NCBI RefSeq assembly: GCF_003711845.1
Contig: NZ_RHLQ01000029.1
Coordinates: 1-42,351, forward strand
Direction of reading: 5' to 3'
Length of the DNA stretch: 42,351 bases
Source: Lysinibacillus halotolerans
GTDB taxonomy: Bacteria; Bacillota; Bacilli; Bacillales_A; Planococcaceae
Position numbers and translations under genes: made by a program. Position 1 is the first letter of the stretch; every line of letters begins with the position of its first letter. Shown here in pieces: positions 8,035 to 15,336 of this stretch. The notes under the pieces are model-generated. The model ran no database searches. It was not told the DNA's origin and saw only the letters and a program-made list of their open reading frames with translations.

Positions 8035-8454
8035 TTAAATTGATACAATTACAGGGTCTTCCCCTTTCGTATTCATTAATTTAATTTGAGTTGGTGTGAT
8101 TTTTAAAATGGTCATCCTCGGATCATCCGGACCGCTAAACCACGACTTTAATACCCGGTTCCAAATCTTTTCTCGCATCGATTCATCCGTTGAAATCTCT
8201 ACTTTTCCTTCAATTTCTAAATATTCATCCCCTAGTCCTTTCCCATCATATCCAATTAAAATATGTGTAAAGGGGTTTTTCGATAATTCGTCTACTTTAT
8301 GGGTATCTTTACTAGTCACCGTATATAAAGTAAAAGAATCATTAAAAAACGTCATATATCGGGAATGGGGTTTATCTCCTTCAATCGTAGCCATCGTACC
8401 AACCATATTATCATCCAATATTTTAGCTGCCGTTTCTTCTGGAGTCTTTGCCAT
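8035..8454 (-). CDS. pyridoxamine 5'-phosphate oxidase-like flavin-binding protein (general stress protein 26 type)
   Basis: Small split-barrel protein of 139 aa of the PNPOx-like superfamily, which bind FMN, F420 or heme. Visible traits are KILDDNMVGTMATIEGDKPHSRYM near the start, the strand FTLYTVTSKDTHKVDEL, and EYLEIEGKVEIS in the second half. B. subtilis YdaG and related general stress proteins are the nearest known group; the physiological substrate is not established. I place the start at ATG 8454 because AAAGGAGAT lies 6 nt upstream; a 21-nt longer in-frame version has no better signal. It follows the patatin-like gene by about 40 bp on the same strand and may be cotranscribed. Confidence 0.8.
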   Translation of the reverse strand: MAKTPEETAAKILDDNMVGTMATIEGDKPHSRYMTFFNDSFTLYTVTSKDTHKVDELSKNPFTHILIGYDGKGLGDEYLEIEGKVEISTDESMREKIWNRVLKSWFSGPDDPRMTILKITPTQIKLMNTKGEDPVIVSI

Positions 8455-8497
8455 ATTGTTATCTCCTTTTTCCATACTTGTTTTTAGTATGGCTTCA

Positions 8498-9409
8498 TTA
8501 CACTTTCAATATCCTTGATTCTTTCAATTCTTCTACTTGCCATGTTTCTAAAAATTTAGAAGTTCTTTTCCGGCCTATATCAATTAATGCTTCTTTCGTT
8601 TCTTGATCAATATCAAACTGTGTAGCACTATAATTTTCCACTGGAATAAAAATAATATTTTTTTCATCTTTTCTTGAAATATAACGTTCGTCATGGGCAT
8701 TTTTCATCGTTGTAAAAAGAGCTTCAAACAAATGAAAACCATTTTCGATTTCATGAGGTTCCATCTTTTCACTAGGATTACTAAGCTTCAATCCGATTAA
8801 AGGTCTTTCTTTATTGCCATTATCAAAAATCCATAGGGGGAAATTGCTTAAAACACCCCCGTCGACAAATATACATTCTCCTTTGTTGTCCTTTAATTTG
8901 ATTGGTTCGAAGAAAAAAGGAATACCACAGCTCATTCTTAACGCTTTTGATACAGGGAACGTTTTCCAGTTAATGCCGTAAGAAGCTAAGTCATCGGGTA
9001 TCACAATCATGCGACCGTTTGTTAAATCAGATGTTACTAATTTTAATGAACCCTTTGGCAGATCATTAAAAGTAATAATGCCCTTTGCGACCAACTTTTT
9101 GTAAAACCACTTTTCGAGTGCTTTTCCTTTATACAATCCCATTCGAAAGTAAAGGTTTAGCCATTTTAAAAAAGGAAGAGTACGAGCAAGTTTGGGAGGA
9201 TCGAGAAGACCTTTTAAATCAAGATCGTCTAATATTTCTTCAATTTCGTTTGCTTGGTATCCCGCAGCAATAAAACAAGCCATAATCGCTCCAGCACTCG
9301 TTCCAGCAACTCGTTTGAAGCGATAATTTTGTTCTTCTAACACTTGTAATGCTCCGACATACGCAAATCCTTTAATCCCACCACCTGAGAATACTCCATC
9401 AATAAGCAT
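8498..9409 (-). CDS. patatin-like phospholipase family protein
   Basis: Predicted serine lipid acyl hydrolase of 303 aa. The patatin elements are present in order: oxyanion motif GVFSGGGIKGFAYVGAL at 5-21, nucleophile elbow GTSAG near 37-41, and catalytic Asp in VDGG near 190. A dyad of that Ser and Asp would hydrolyse acyl esters of membrane lipids. There is no signal peptide, so it is likely cytosolic or peripheral to the membrane. Length is typical of small bacterial patatins; B. subtilis YqhO is a comparable protein. A GGGGGAG ribosome binding site lies just upstream. The natural substrate is unknown. Confidence 0.87.
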   Translation of the reverse strand: MLIDGVFSGGGIKGFAYVGALQVLEEQNYRFKRVAGTSAGAIMACFIAAGYQANEIEEILDDLDLKGLLDPPKLARTLPFLKWLNLYFRMGLYKGKALEKWFYKKLVAKGIITFNDLPKGSLKLVTSDLTNGRMIVIPDDLASYGINWKTFPVSKALRMSCGIPFFFEPIKLKDNKGECIFVDGGVLSNFPLWIFDNGNKERPLIGLKLSNPSEKMEPHEIENGFHLFEALFTTMKNAHDERYISRKDEKNIIFIPVENYSATQFDIDQETKEALIDIGRKRTSKFLETWQVEELKESRILKV

Positions 9410-9492
9410 AACTCTCCCCCTTTATTCATTCTTTATACATTATAAGAATGAAAAGAGAGATTTAGAACCTACTATAGCTTTTCCTTCTATAT

Positions 9493-9540
9493 AAAAAAGC
9501 ATTTGGTATAAAAGGCACTACCTTTTAAAAACCAAATACT
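9493..9540 (-). terminator. terminator of the small charged-protein gene
   Basis: On the minus strand GTATTTGGT pairs with (A)CCAAATGC around a 23-nt loop and is followed by TTTTTTAT. It lies just after the stop at 9550. Confidence 0.7.
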
Positions 9541-9549
9541 TTTTCACCG

Positions 9550-9723
9550 TTACTTATTTAATCTGGATGGGTTTTGTTTATTATCACGTTCATTATTCTT
9601 TTGTTTTTGTTGTTGTTTTTTTGCATGGTCATTTTCTCCTATGACATCAAAATCATCAGGACTTAAATCAAAACCATGTCCGTACTCTTCACGATCCAAC
9701 GTATTCTTTTTCTTTTTGGACAA
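9550..9723 (-). CDS. small, highly charged hypothetical protein (57 aa)
   Basis: Unrecognised 57-aa protein, about half of it Lys, Asp, Glu, Gln, Asn or Arg. It starts MSKKKKNTLDREEYGHGFDL, has an acidic middle and a Gln/Lys/Asn-rich tail, and is probably disordered. The start is TTG at 9723 because GGAGGTG lies exactly 6 nt upstream; the in-frame ATG at 9738 has no ribosome binding site of its own and contains the GGAGGTG in its first codons. Coding is supported by that signal and by the dedicated terminator. Small proteins of this kind in Bacillales are often spore- or stress-related, but nothing in the sequence proves it. Confidence 0.6.
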   Translation of the reverse strand: MSKKKKNTLDREEYGHGFDLSPDDFDVIGENDHAKKQQQKQKNNERDNKQNPSRLNK

Positions 9724-9784
9724 TTTCTTCACCTCCATCAAGCATAATTTGTACTTGTTACGGCTTAATTATGCTTTTAGAGAC

Positions 9785-9820
9785 AAAAAAGCATGAGGTA
9801 TAAAACTTCATACTTTTTTA
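9785..9820. terminator. terminator of the His-tailed membrane protein gene
   Basis: GCATGAGGT pairs with ACTTCATAC around a short AT loop; A and T tracts on both sides allow termination in either direction. It adjoins the stop codon of the leftward gene at 9821. Confidence 0.65.
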
Positions 9821-10372
9821 TTATTCATGATGCTCATGATGTTCTCTTTCTACTTCACTTGTTGTAAGAGATAGCAAATCAACGACTGTTGTAAAGGCAA
9901 GTAGAATAACAATCAATAAGGAAGTAATTGTCACCTTAGTAGGTATGCCTTTAAAGAAATTTTGAACATGATCTTTATTCCATAACCCTGCTGATATAAT
10001 GCAACTTATCAAATATAAAGAAGTAAAAAATAATAGACTAATGATTTCATTTTCAGTTGTCATTATACTTAACATTGTACCCATCATCGATCCCATAAAA
10101 AGGGCACTTAGGCATTCTAAAACTATTTTTGTTGCCAGTTGATACGTCATGATACTAATGAATAAAAAGCTTAGTAATATCGCAATAATTGTTGAAAATA
10201 CGATATCCGGTATCCAAAGGGCGACGAGAATGCCGATTAATGTACTTTTTGTCATTGCAACAAACATCGATAAACAACTTGTTAAATAATTTTCTTTATG
10301 TTGTCCTCGAAATAGCGAGCCTAATAATAAAGTAAACAAAACGATGCTTATCAAACTAACAAAGGCAATCAA
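9821..10372 (-). CDS. hypothetical multi-pass membrane protein with His-rich C-terminus
   Basis: Unrecognised membrane protein of 183 aa. Hydrophobic segments lie at about 1-20, 35-55, 58-78, 85-105, 108-130 and 148-168, giving five or six membrane spans. The tail REHHEHHE could bind metal ions, but its closeness to sodA is the only other hint of metal handling. The start is TTG at 10372, read from GGAGTGA a few bases upstream; no ATG alternative has a better signal. It is monocistronic, with its own terminator. I cannot assign a function. Confidence 0.6.
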   Translation of the reverse strand: MIAFVSLISIVLFTLLLGSLFRGQHKENYLTSCLSMFVAMTKSTLIGILVALWIPDIVFSTIIAILLSFLFISIMTYQLATKIVLECLSALFMGSMMGTMLSIMTTENEIISLLFFTSLYLISCIISAGLWNKDHVQNFFKGIPTKVTITSLLIVILLAFTTVVDLLSLTTSEVEREHHEHHE

Positions 10373-10457
10373 CTATTCACTCCATTCATACTCCTATAAA
10401 CTGTCGCATGTAAATGAATTCAACTTAATGTATTCCTATTAAAAATGAAAAATACAT

Positions 10458-10492
10458 ATAAAAACCGCTAATTTCGAGACGAAATTAGCGGT
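10458..10492 (-). terminator. terminator of sodA
   Basis: On the minus strand ACCGCTAATTTC pairs perfectly with GAAATTAGCGGT (12 bp) around a GTCTC loop, followed by TTTTTAT. It lies about 40 bp after the sodA stop. Confidence 0.9.
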
Positions 10493-10530
10493 CATCTTAC
10501 ATATCCATTAAAATATTATAATGTCTAATC

Positions 10531-11136
10531 TTATTTTGCAGCTGCGAATTTTTCAGCTACTACATCCCAGTTTACAACATTCCAGAATGCTGAAATGTAG
10601 TCAGGACGACGGTTTTGGTAGTTTAAGTAGTATGCATGTTCCCAAACGTCTAAGCCTAGGATTGGTGTTTTACCTTCCATAACTGGAGAGTCTTGGTTTG
10701 GAGTTGAAGTGATTGCTAATTCTCCACCATCAACTACTAACCATGCCCAACCTGAACCAAAACGGCCAGCTGCAGCTTTTGCGAATTCATCTTTGAAAGC
10801 ATCTAAGCTACCGAATTTAGCGTCAATTGCAGAAGCTAATTCGCCAGTTGGTGTTGAAGATCCACCAGGAGTTAGGATTTCCCAGAATAATGAGTGGTTT
10901 GCATGTCCACCACCATTATTACGTACGGCTGTTTGTTTGTCAGCAGGTAGTGCATCGATATTTGAGATAAGGTCTAAAAGATCTTTACCAGCAAATTCAG
11001 TACCTTCAACTGCTGCGTTTAAGTTTGTTACGTATGTGTTATGGTGTTTAGTATGGTGAATTTCCATCGTTTTTGCATCGATATGTGGTTCTAATGCATC
11101 GTATGCGTAAGATAATTTTGGTAATTCATAAGCCAT
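10531..11136 (-). CDS. sodA: superoxide dismutase, Mn/Fe family (SodA)
   Basis: Cytosolic enzyme of 201 aa that converts superoxide to oxygen and hydrogen peroxide. All four metal ligands are visible: His27 (MEIHHTKHH), His81 ([11 protein letters not shown]), Asp163 and His167 (LDVWEHAYY). The GSGWAWLVV and TPNQDSP segments are those of Mn-type enzymes, so manganese is the likely metal, though cambialistic use cannot be excluded. Full family length. Ribosome binding site GAGGGAGGAAATTCACA. The neighbour yqgC is upstream on the same strand, as in B. subtilis, with about 145 bp between, so sodA probably has its own promoter. Confidence 0.97.
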   Translation of the reverse strand: MAYELPKLSYAYDALEPHIDAKTMEIHHTKHHNTYVTNLNAAVEGTEFAGKDLLDLISNIDALPADKQTAVRNNGGGHANHSLFWEILTPGGSSTPTGELASAIDAKFGSLDAFKDEFAKAAAGRFGSGWAWLVVDGGELAITSTPNQDSPVMEGKTPILGLDVWEHAYYLNYQNRRPDYISAFWNVVNWDVVAEKFAAAK

Positions 11137-11282
11137 TGTGAATTTCCTCCCTCAAAATAAGTAATGTTGATTACATTTCTTAGGTTATCAAAATTGTGTA
11201 AACCATTCAATCATTTAACACTGAAGAATTACACATTTCAGCCTTTAGACGGAAATAATGGATTCTTTTAACTTCTATATTG

Positions 11283-11774
11283 CTATAAAATAGCGATGAT
11301 AAAAATAACAATCATAATAATTTGAATGATACCTTTTGTCACCACTGATGTTAAAAATCCGACAAGGGACCCTACTCCAGCTCTCATTGCTTGTTTTAAA
11401 TCCGTTTTTGTTACAACTAACTCACCAATCACTGCCCCTAAAAAAGGTCCAACTAAAATTCCGACAACTGGAATAATGAAAGGACCTACTAGTAATCCAA
11501 TTGTACTTCCCCACATCCCTGCTTTTGTACCACCGAATTTTTTGACGCCTATTAAATTCGAAATGGAATCGGCAGCAAATAATAGAACAACAAATAAAAT
11601 TTCTATTGTCCAAAATAACCAACCGAAATCTGCAAAGGAGTAAAATAATCCATATACTATAAATCCTAATAGTATAAATAGGACAGATGGAATAATCGGG
11701 TAAACTAAACCGACAAATGCAATAATGAAACTAGCAATAATTAATATCCATGCAACAATATCCAAAAATAACAT
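11283..11774 (-). CDS. yqgC: DUF456 family membrane protein (YqgC)
   Basis: Membrane protein of 163 aa with hydrophobic spans near 4-24, 28-48, 55-72, 90-115 and 138-162. The Gly-rich central stretch [19 protein letters not shown] and [22 protein letters not shown] is the hallmark of DUF456. Function unknown. It sits next to sodA as in B. subtilis, where the gene is yqgC. The start has AGGAGATG overlapping the upstream region. No partner or substrate is evident. Confidence 0.82.
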   Translation of the reverse strand: MLFLDIVAWILIIASFIIAFVGLVYPIIPSVLFILLGFIVYGLFYSFADFGWLFWTIEILFVVLLFAADSISNLIGVKKFGGTKAGMWGSTIGLLVGPFIIPVVGILVGPFLGAVIGELVVTKTDLKQAMRAGVGSLVGFLTSVVTKGIIQIIMIVIFIIAIL

Positions 11775-11919
11775 CTCCTATCCAATTACTTATCCACATA
11801 TACGTTGAAAAAAAGAAAAAGTTTCACGTTATAAGGAACAGAACTTTTCAATAAATTTCTTAACGGTTACTTTAAAGAATGTTTCAATTCATGGTAAACT
11901 CTCATATGGAGGAGAAATT

Positions 11920-12429
11920 ATGGTTAAACACTCACAATTATTCATTGATAGTCTAATACATCCAAAAAAATTAGCAGCTTATAGATTATTAACAATTGGT
12001 AAAACCATTCAATATGTTTTTCTATTAATAGCTGTCATTTCAATCTTTTCGTTTTCTCAATTTTTATCAGGCGTTTCTGAAAGTATCTATAATATAGAAG
12101 GATTAACGGAATATGTCGAAGATATTCAATGGTTACTATATCCTTTTGCCTTTATATTACAGACGATTATGACAACGATTCTATTATTTGTAAAAATTAG
12201 CATTTATGCCTTTATTGGCGTTGTGTTACTAAAACTTATGAGTCGTCGAGGAGAATATCGTCATATGTGGCGAACTGCTGCACTAGCCATCACATGGGGG
12301 ACTCTATTGACAATTCTATTTTCGATCATTCAATTATCCAATTCATTATCTACTTTAATAGAAGCAATCATTACTATTTTTATATTAGCTTTATCATCAA
12401 TAAAATATCCTAAAATACCTAAAAAATAA
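11920..12429 (+). CDS. yqgB: DUF1189 family membrane protein (YqgB-like)
   Basis: Membrane protein of 169 aa. The opening FIDSLIHPKKLAAYRLLTIGKTIQYVFLL is the DUF1189 signature region; hydrophobic spans lie near 29-50, 68-85, 88-108, 118-140 and 142-160. As I recall, DUF1189 proteins are often nearer 250 aa, so this one may lack the extracytoplasmic middle part. Its position between yqgC and ispG matches yqgB of B. subtilis. Start set by GGAGGAG 6 nt before ATG. It ends in a terminator at 12438-12482 whose stem contains the ribosome binding site of the next gene. Function unknown. Confidence 0.72.
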   Translation: MVKHSQLFIDSLIHPKKLAAYRLLTIGKTIQYVFLLIAVISIFSFSQFLSGVSESIYNIEGLTEYVEDIQWLLYPFAFILQTIMTTILLFVKISIYAFIGVVLLKLMSRRGEYRHMWRTAALAITWGTLLTILFSIIQLSNSLSTLIEAIITIFILALSSIKYPKIPKK

Positions 12430-12437
12430 TAGGCATG

Positions 12438-12482
12438 AATCCCTCTTCTCTTCATATAGTGAGAGAAAGGAGGGATTTTTTT
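12438..12482 (+). terminator. terminator of yqgB that buries the ribosome binding site of the next gene
   Basis: AATCCCTC (12438-12445) pairs with GAGGGATT (12470-12477), extended by TCTC/GAGA, and is followed by a run of seven T (12476-12482). The 3' arm contains AAAGGAGGG, the Shine-Dalgarno of the following LysM-like gene, and its TTG start (12481-12483) ends the T run. The hairpin could therefore both stop transcription and block translation. Confidence 0.7.
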
Positions 12483-12819
12483 GAGATTTCTAATCTTTAC
12501 GGTTGTCTTTTTTCTAGTTGCAACTGTTATTAAAATAGATTTAACAGAAGGCACTGTCCCATTAGCAGCATTCGATAAAAAAGAAGAACAGGCATGTAAT
12601 GAACAAATTCAAATTAAAAGTATTTCCGTCGTAACAATCGAAGGAGATACTGTTCAAAGTTTATTAGCATCATACCCTTCGGAAGTTGAAATCTCACTTC
12701 CTGAGAAAATGGCACAATTTTATGAACTAAATCCCCATTTACAAAAACAAGCTATGGTTCCTGGAGAACTTATTAAAATACCAATCTATGATAAAATAGA
12801 GAATGACTGTAGAAAATAA
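12481..12819 (+). CDS. yqfZ: membrane-anchored protein with degenerate LysM domain (YqfZ-like)
   Basis: Protein of 112 aa with an N-terminal hydrophobic anchor (residues 2-17) and an exported domain from about 47 to 105 that reads as a weak LysM: VVTIEGDTVQSLLASY, then FYELNPHL, then MVPGELIKIPIYD. LysM domains bind peptidoglycan. Two Cys (near 40 and 110) flank the domain and could form a disulfide outside the cell. The start is TTG, placed 5-7 nt after AAAGGAGGG; there is no nearby in-frame ATG. Position before ispG matches B. subtilis yqfZ. The promoter is uncertain because the ribosome binding site lies inside the yqgB terminator. Confidence 0.68.
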   Translation: MRFLIFTVVFFLVATVIKIDLTEGTVPLAAFDKKEEQACNEQIQIKSISVVTIEGDTVQSLLASYPSEVEISLPEKMAQFYELNPHLQKQAMVPGELIKIPIYDKIENDCRK

Positions 12820-12837
12820 AAAAGTAACGTTTCTTCC

Positions 12838-12866
12838 TTGTCGTACCTTCACTACACTGCTAAAAT
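12838..12866 (+). promoter_or_regulatory. probable sigma-A promoter of ispG-yqfW
   Basis: TTGTCG (-35, 12838-12843), a 17-bp spacer and TAAAAT (-10, 12861-12866) lie about 58 bp before ispG. An inverted repeat TCGTACC (12841-12847) / GGTACGA (12878-12884) brackets the -10 and may be an operator or a leader hairpin. Confidence 0.5.
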
Positions 12867-12923
12867 AATGTATGTGTGGTACGAGTGCATTAAGATACGT
12901 ACCTCTAAAAGGAGAGAATCTTC

Positions 12924-14036
12924 ATGAGTGAAATTATTCACCGTTCAAAAACGCGTCCAGTACGTGTAGGTAATTTAACGATTGGTGGTAGTAATGAACT
13001 ATTCATCCAAAGTATGTGTACAACAAAAACACATGACGTAGAAGCAACTGTAGCAGAAATTTTACGTTTAGAAGAAGCGGGTTGTCAGATCGTTCGTGTC
13101 GCAGTACCTGATGAGCGTGCTGCCAATGCGATTGCTGATATTAAAAAACGTATTCATATTCCGTTAGTAGCGGATATTCATTTTAATTATAAGTTGGCTT
13201 TAATGGCCATTGAAAATGGGATTGATAAAGTACGTATCAATCCAGGTAACATCGGTCGCCGTGAAAAAGTAGAAGCCGTAGTAAATGCTGCAAAAGCAAA
13301 AGGAATTCCAATTCGAATTGGTGTTAACGCTGGTTCCCTAGAGCGCCATATTCTTGAAAAGTATGGGTACCCTACTGCGGATGGAATGGTTGAATCTGCA
13401 TTACATCATATTAAAATTTTAGAAGACTTAGATTTCCATGATATTATCGTGTCGATGAAAGCTTCCGATGTAAACTTAGCAATTGAAGCTTACGAAAAAG
13501 CAGCTCAAGCTTTCGATTATCCATTACATTTAGGTATTACAGAATCAGGAACACTATTCGCTGGTACTGTTAAATCTGCCGCTGGACTTGGTGCTATTTT
13601 ATCAAAAGGGATTGGTAATACTTTACGTATCTCTTTATCTGCTGATCCAGTTGAGGAAGTAAAAGTTGCCCGCGAATTATTAAAATCATTCGGACTTGCT
13701 TCGAATATGGCAACGTTAATTTCTTGTCCAACTTGCGGACGTATTGAAATCGACCTTATTTCCATTGCCAACGAAGTAGAAGAATATATTTCTAAACTAA
13801 ATGTCCCTTTAAAAGTTGCCGTACTTGGTTGTGCTGTAAACGGTCCTGGTGAAGCCCGTGAAGCTGACATCGGAATTGCTGGTGCCCGCGGAGAAGGCTT
13901 GCTATTTATGAAAGGAAAAACGGTTCGTAAAGTACCTGAAGAAACAATGGTAGAAGAACTGAAAAAAGAAATTGATAAATTAGCAGCTGAAATGGCTGAA
14001 GAACGAGCAAAAAAAGAAGCCGAATCATTAAGCTAG
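12924..14036 (+). CDS. ispG: 4-hydroxy-3-methylbut-2-enyl diphosphate synthase (IspG)
   Basis: Cytosolic iron-sulfur enzyme of 370 aa, penultimate step of the MEP isoprenoid pathway: reduces 2-C-methyl-D-erythritol 2,4-cyclodiphosphate to HMBPP. The TIM-barrel start [13 protein letters not shown] is intact, as are the [4Fe-4S] ligands Cys268 and Cys271 (SCPTCG), Cys303 and Glu310 ([10 protein letters not shown]). It is the short bacterial form without the plant insert. AAAGGAGAG provides the ribosome binding site. The last pathway enzyme, IspH, is encoded elsewhere in this window (31.7 kb). It is followed after 9 bp by a nucleotidase-like gene and is probably cotranscribed with it. Confidence 0.97.
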   Translation: MSEIIHRSKTRPVRVGNLTIGGSNELFIQSMCTTKTHDVEATVAEILRLEEAGCQIVRVAVPDERAANAIADIKKRIHIPLVADIHFNYKLALMAIENGIDKVRINPGNIGRREKVEAVVNAAKAKGIPIRIGVNAGSLERHILEKYGYPTADGMVESALHHIKILEDLDFHDIIVSMKASDVNLAIEAYEKAAQAFDYPLHLGITESGTLFAGTVKSAAGLGAILSKGIGNTLRISLSADPVEEVKVARELLKSFGLASNMATLISCPTCGRIEIDLISIANEVEEYISKLNVPLKVAVLGCAVNGPGEAREADIGIAGARGEGLLFMKGKTVRKVPEETMVEELKKEIDKLAAEMAEERAKKEAESLS

Positions 14037-14045
14037 GAGGTTTCT

Positions 14046-14624
14046 ATGACGTTCAAGCAAAAACCCCGTTTCGGGATTGATATTGATGGTACTGTTACAA
14101 CGCCAGACACATTGATACCTCATATTAATGAACAATATAAAACGAATATCGTGTTAGATGACGTGATTGAATATGACTTTTTAAGTGCATTTCCTTACCC
14201 CGTAGACCGTAACGAATTTTCTAAATGGTTTAAGGAAAATGAAGCATATATGTATTCCGTTAGTGCTATCGCAAAGGATGCTCAAGCTATTTTAACGAAT
14301 TGGCAGAAACAATATGAACTTTATTACATCTCAGCTCGCCATTCAGACGTATATGATGTTACCCATAAATGGTTTATTGACAACAAAGTACCCTTTCATC
14401 ATATTGAATTAATAGGTAGTCATGACAAACTTATGGTAGCAAAAAAGCATAATGTGGATGTATTTTTTGAGGATAAGCATGATAATGCCGTGATGCTTGC
14501 AGAGGAACTCAATATACCGGTATTATTATTCGATACACCTTATAATCGAAAGCCTATTCCAACAAATGTGATTAGAATTTCTAATTGGAAAGAAGCCAAT
14601 CATTGGATTCAAAAACACTTTTAA
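14046..14624 (+). CDS. yqfW: HAD-superfamily 5' nucleotidase-like protein (YqfW)
   Basis: Predicted phosphatase of 192 aa. Motif I FGIDIDGTVTTPD (residues 9-21) gives the nucleophilic and acid Asp; motif II YYISAR and motif IV FFEDKHDNA follow in order, the arrangement of the 5'(3')-deoxyribonucleotidase-like HAD proteins. B. subtilis YqfW is annotated as a putative nucleotidase; the substrate is not known to me. GGAGG lies 5 nt before the ATG, and only 9 bp separate it from ispG. A terminator follows at 14632. Confidence 0.85.
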   Translation: MTFKQKPRFGIDIDGTVTTPDTLIPHINEQYKTNIVLDDVIEYDFLSAFPYPVDRNEFSKWFKENEAYMYSVSAIAKDAQAILTNWQKQYELYYISARHSDVYDVTHKWFIDNKVPFHHIELIGSHDKLMVAKKHNVDVFFEDKHDNAVMLAEELNIPVLLFDTPYNRKPIPTNVIRISNWKEANHWIQKHF

Positions 14625-14631
14625 AATAAGT

Positions 14632-14668
14632 TGTCCCAAAAGTTTCGATAACGACTCTTTTGGGACAT
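14632..14668. terminator. terminator after yqfW, usable in both directions
   Basis: TGTCCCAAAAG pairs perfectly with CTTTTGGGACA around a 14-nt loop, followed by TTTATTTTG on the plus strand and ACTTATTTT on the minus. It can also end the leftward small gene at 14711-14839. Confidence 0.8.
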
Positions 14669-14710
14669 TTATTTTGTATAAGTCTTTTCTTGAAGAAGAT
14701 TACATGTCAT

Positions 14711-14839
14711 CTATACTTCAAGTATTCCCCTCTCCCACCGGTCAACGAAGGTTTCAAACGAAATGCCAAAACGATTATAAATATCATGATAAACAAAATA
14801 AATGCCTAATCTCTCCAGTATATCATCGTCAATTTTCAT
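14711..14839 (-). CDS. probable small protein (42 aa), not recognised
   Basis: A 42-codon frame begins ATG with AAGGGAAGG 4-8 nt upstream and ends at TAG. The peptide starts MKIDDDILERLGIYFVYHDI and ends VDRWERGILEV; its composition (alternating charged and large hydrophobic residues, one Trp, few repeats) looks like a folded small protein rather than chance. It is soluble with no signal peptide. It is convergent with yqfW and would share the hairpin at 14632-14668. I know no family for it. The overlapping rightward frame at 14674-14856 has no ribosome binding site and looks spurious. Confidence 0.5.
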   Translation of the reverse strand: MKIDDDILERLGIYFVYHDIYNRFGISFETFVDRWERGILEV

Positions 14840-14856
14840 TCTACCTTCCCTTCTAG

Positions 14857-15336
14857 CAAATATTCATAACACAGCCTGTCTACCACTTACAAAACAAACA
14901 AAGCTTTCATTAAAATAAAAATTAGAACGAAATTTGGACGATTGAAATATAAAAAATAAAATATATAAACTGGTAAAGAATAATTTTAATTTAAAATTGG
15001 ATCAATGTTCATGTTACAAGTAACAAATTACTATTCCATTTAGCGCGACTATTTCATACTAAAACGATTGATTTGAGTCCATTTTATTCGATATACAGAA
15101 AGAATATGATAAAATTATAAATATACAAATTTATAATATTTGGAAATTATTATAAGATACTACAATCATTTACATAATTTTGTAAAGATATTTACAAATA
15201 ATAGGAAAAATGCGAATAAAGTAGTGTATTTAATTCAATAAATATAATTTTTCAAACTATTAAAAAATAATTCTGCCCTAGTTCTAATAAATTTGATATA
15301 CTTTTTTTATACATTTTTCACATCGGGGGAAAGCTC
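14857..15336. other. 480-bp AT-rich upstream region of the EAL gene
   Basis: No gene seen. It is very AT-rich and holds operator-like repeats: TGTTAC-AA-GTAACA (15012-15025, perfect) and TTTACA-N6-TGTAAA followed by another TTTACA (15169-15196). These make it a likely control region for the signalling gene that starts at 15337, but a clear promoter could not be fixed. Confidence 0.45.

Noticed and set aside
10709-11059. Rightward open frame opposite sodA
   Set aside because: It is the mirror of the sodA coding sequence, has no ribosome binding site and biased Pro/Ala/Ser composition.
12330-12554. Leftward frame opposite the yqgB-yqfZ junction
   Set aside because: It spans two real genes and a terminator on the other strand and has no start signal.
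14674-14856. Rightward 60-codon frame after yqfW
   Set aside because: It begins inside the yqfW terminator region, has no ribosome binding site and a random-looking composition; the opposite strand has a better small gene.
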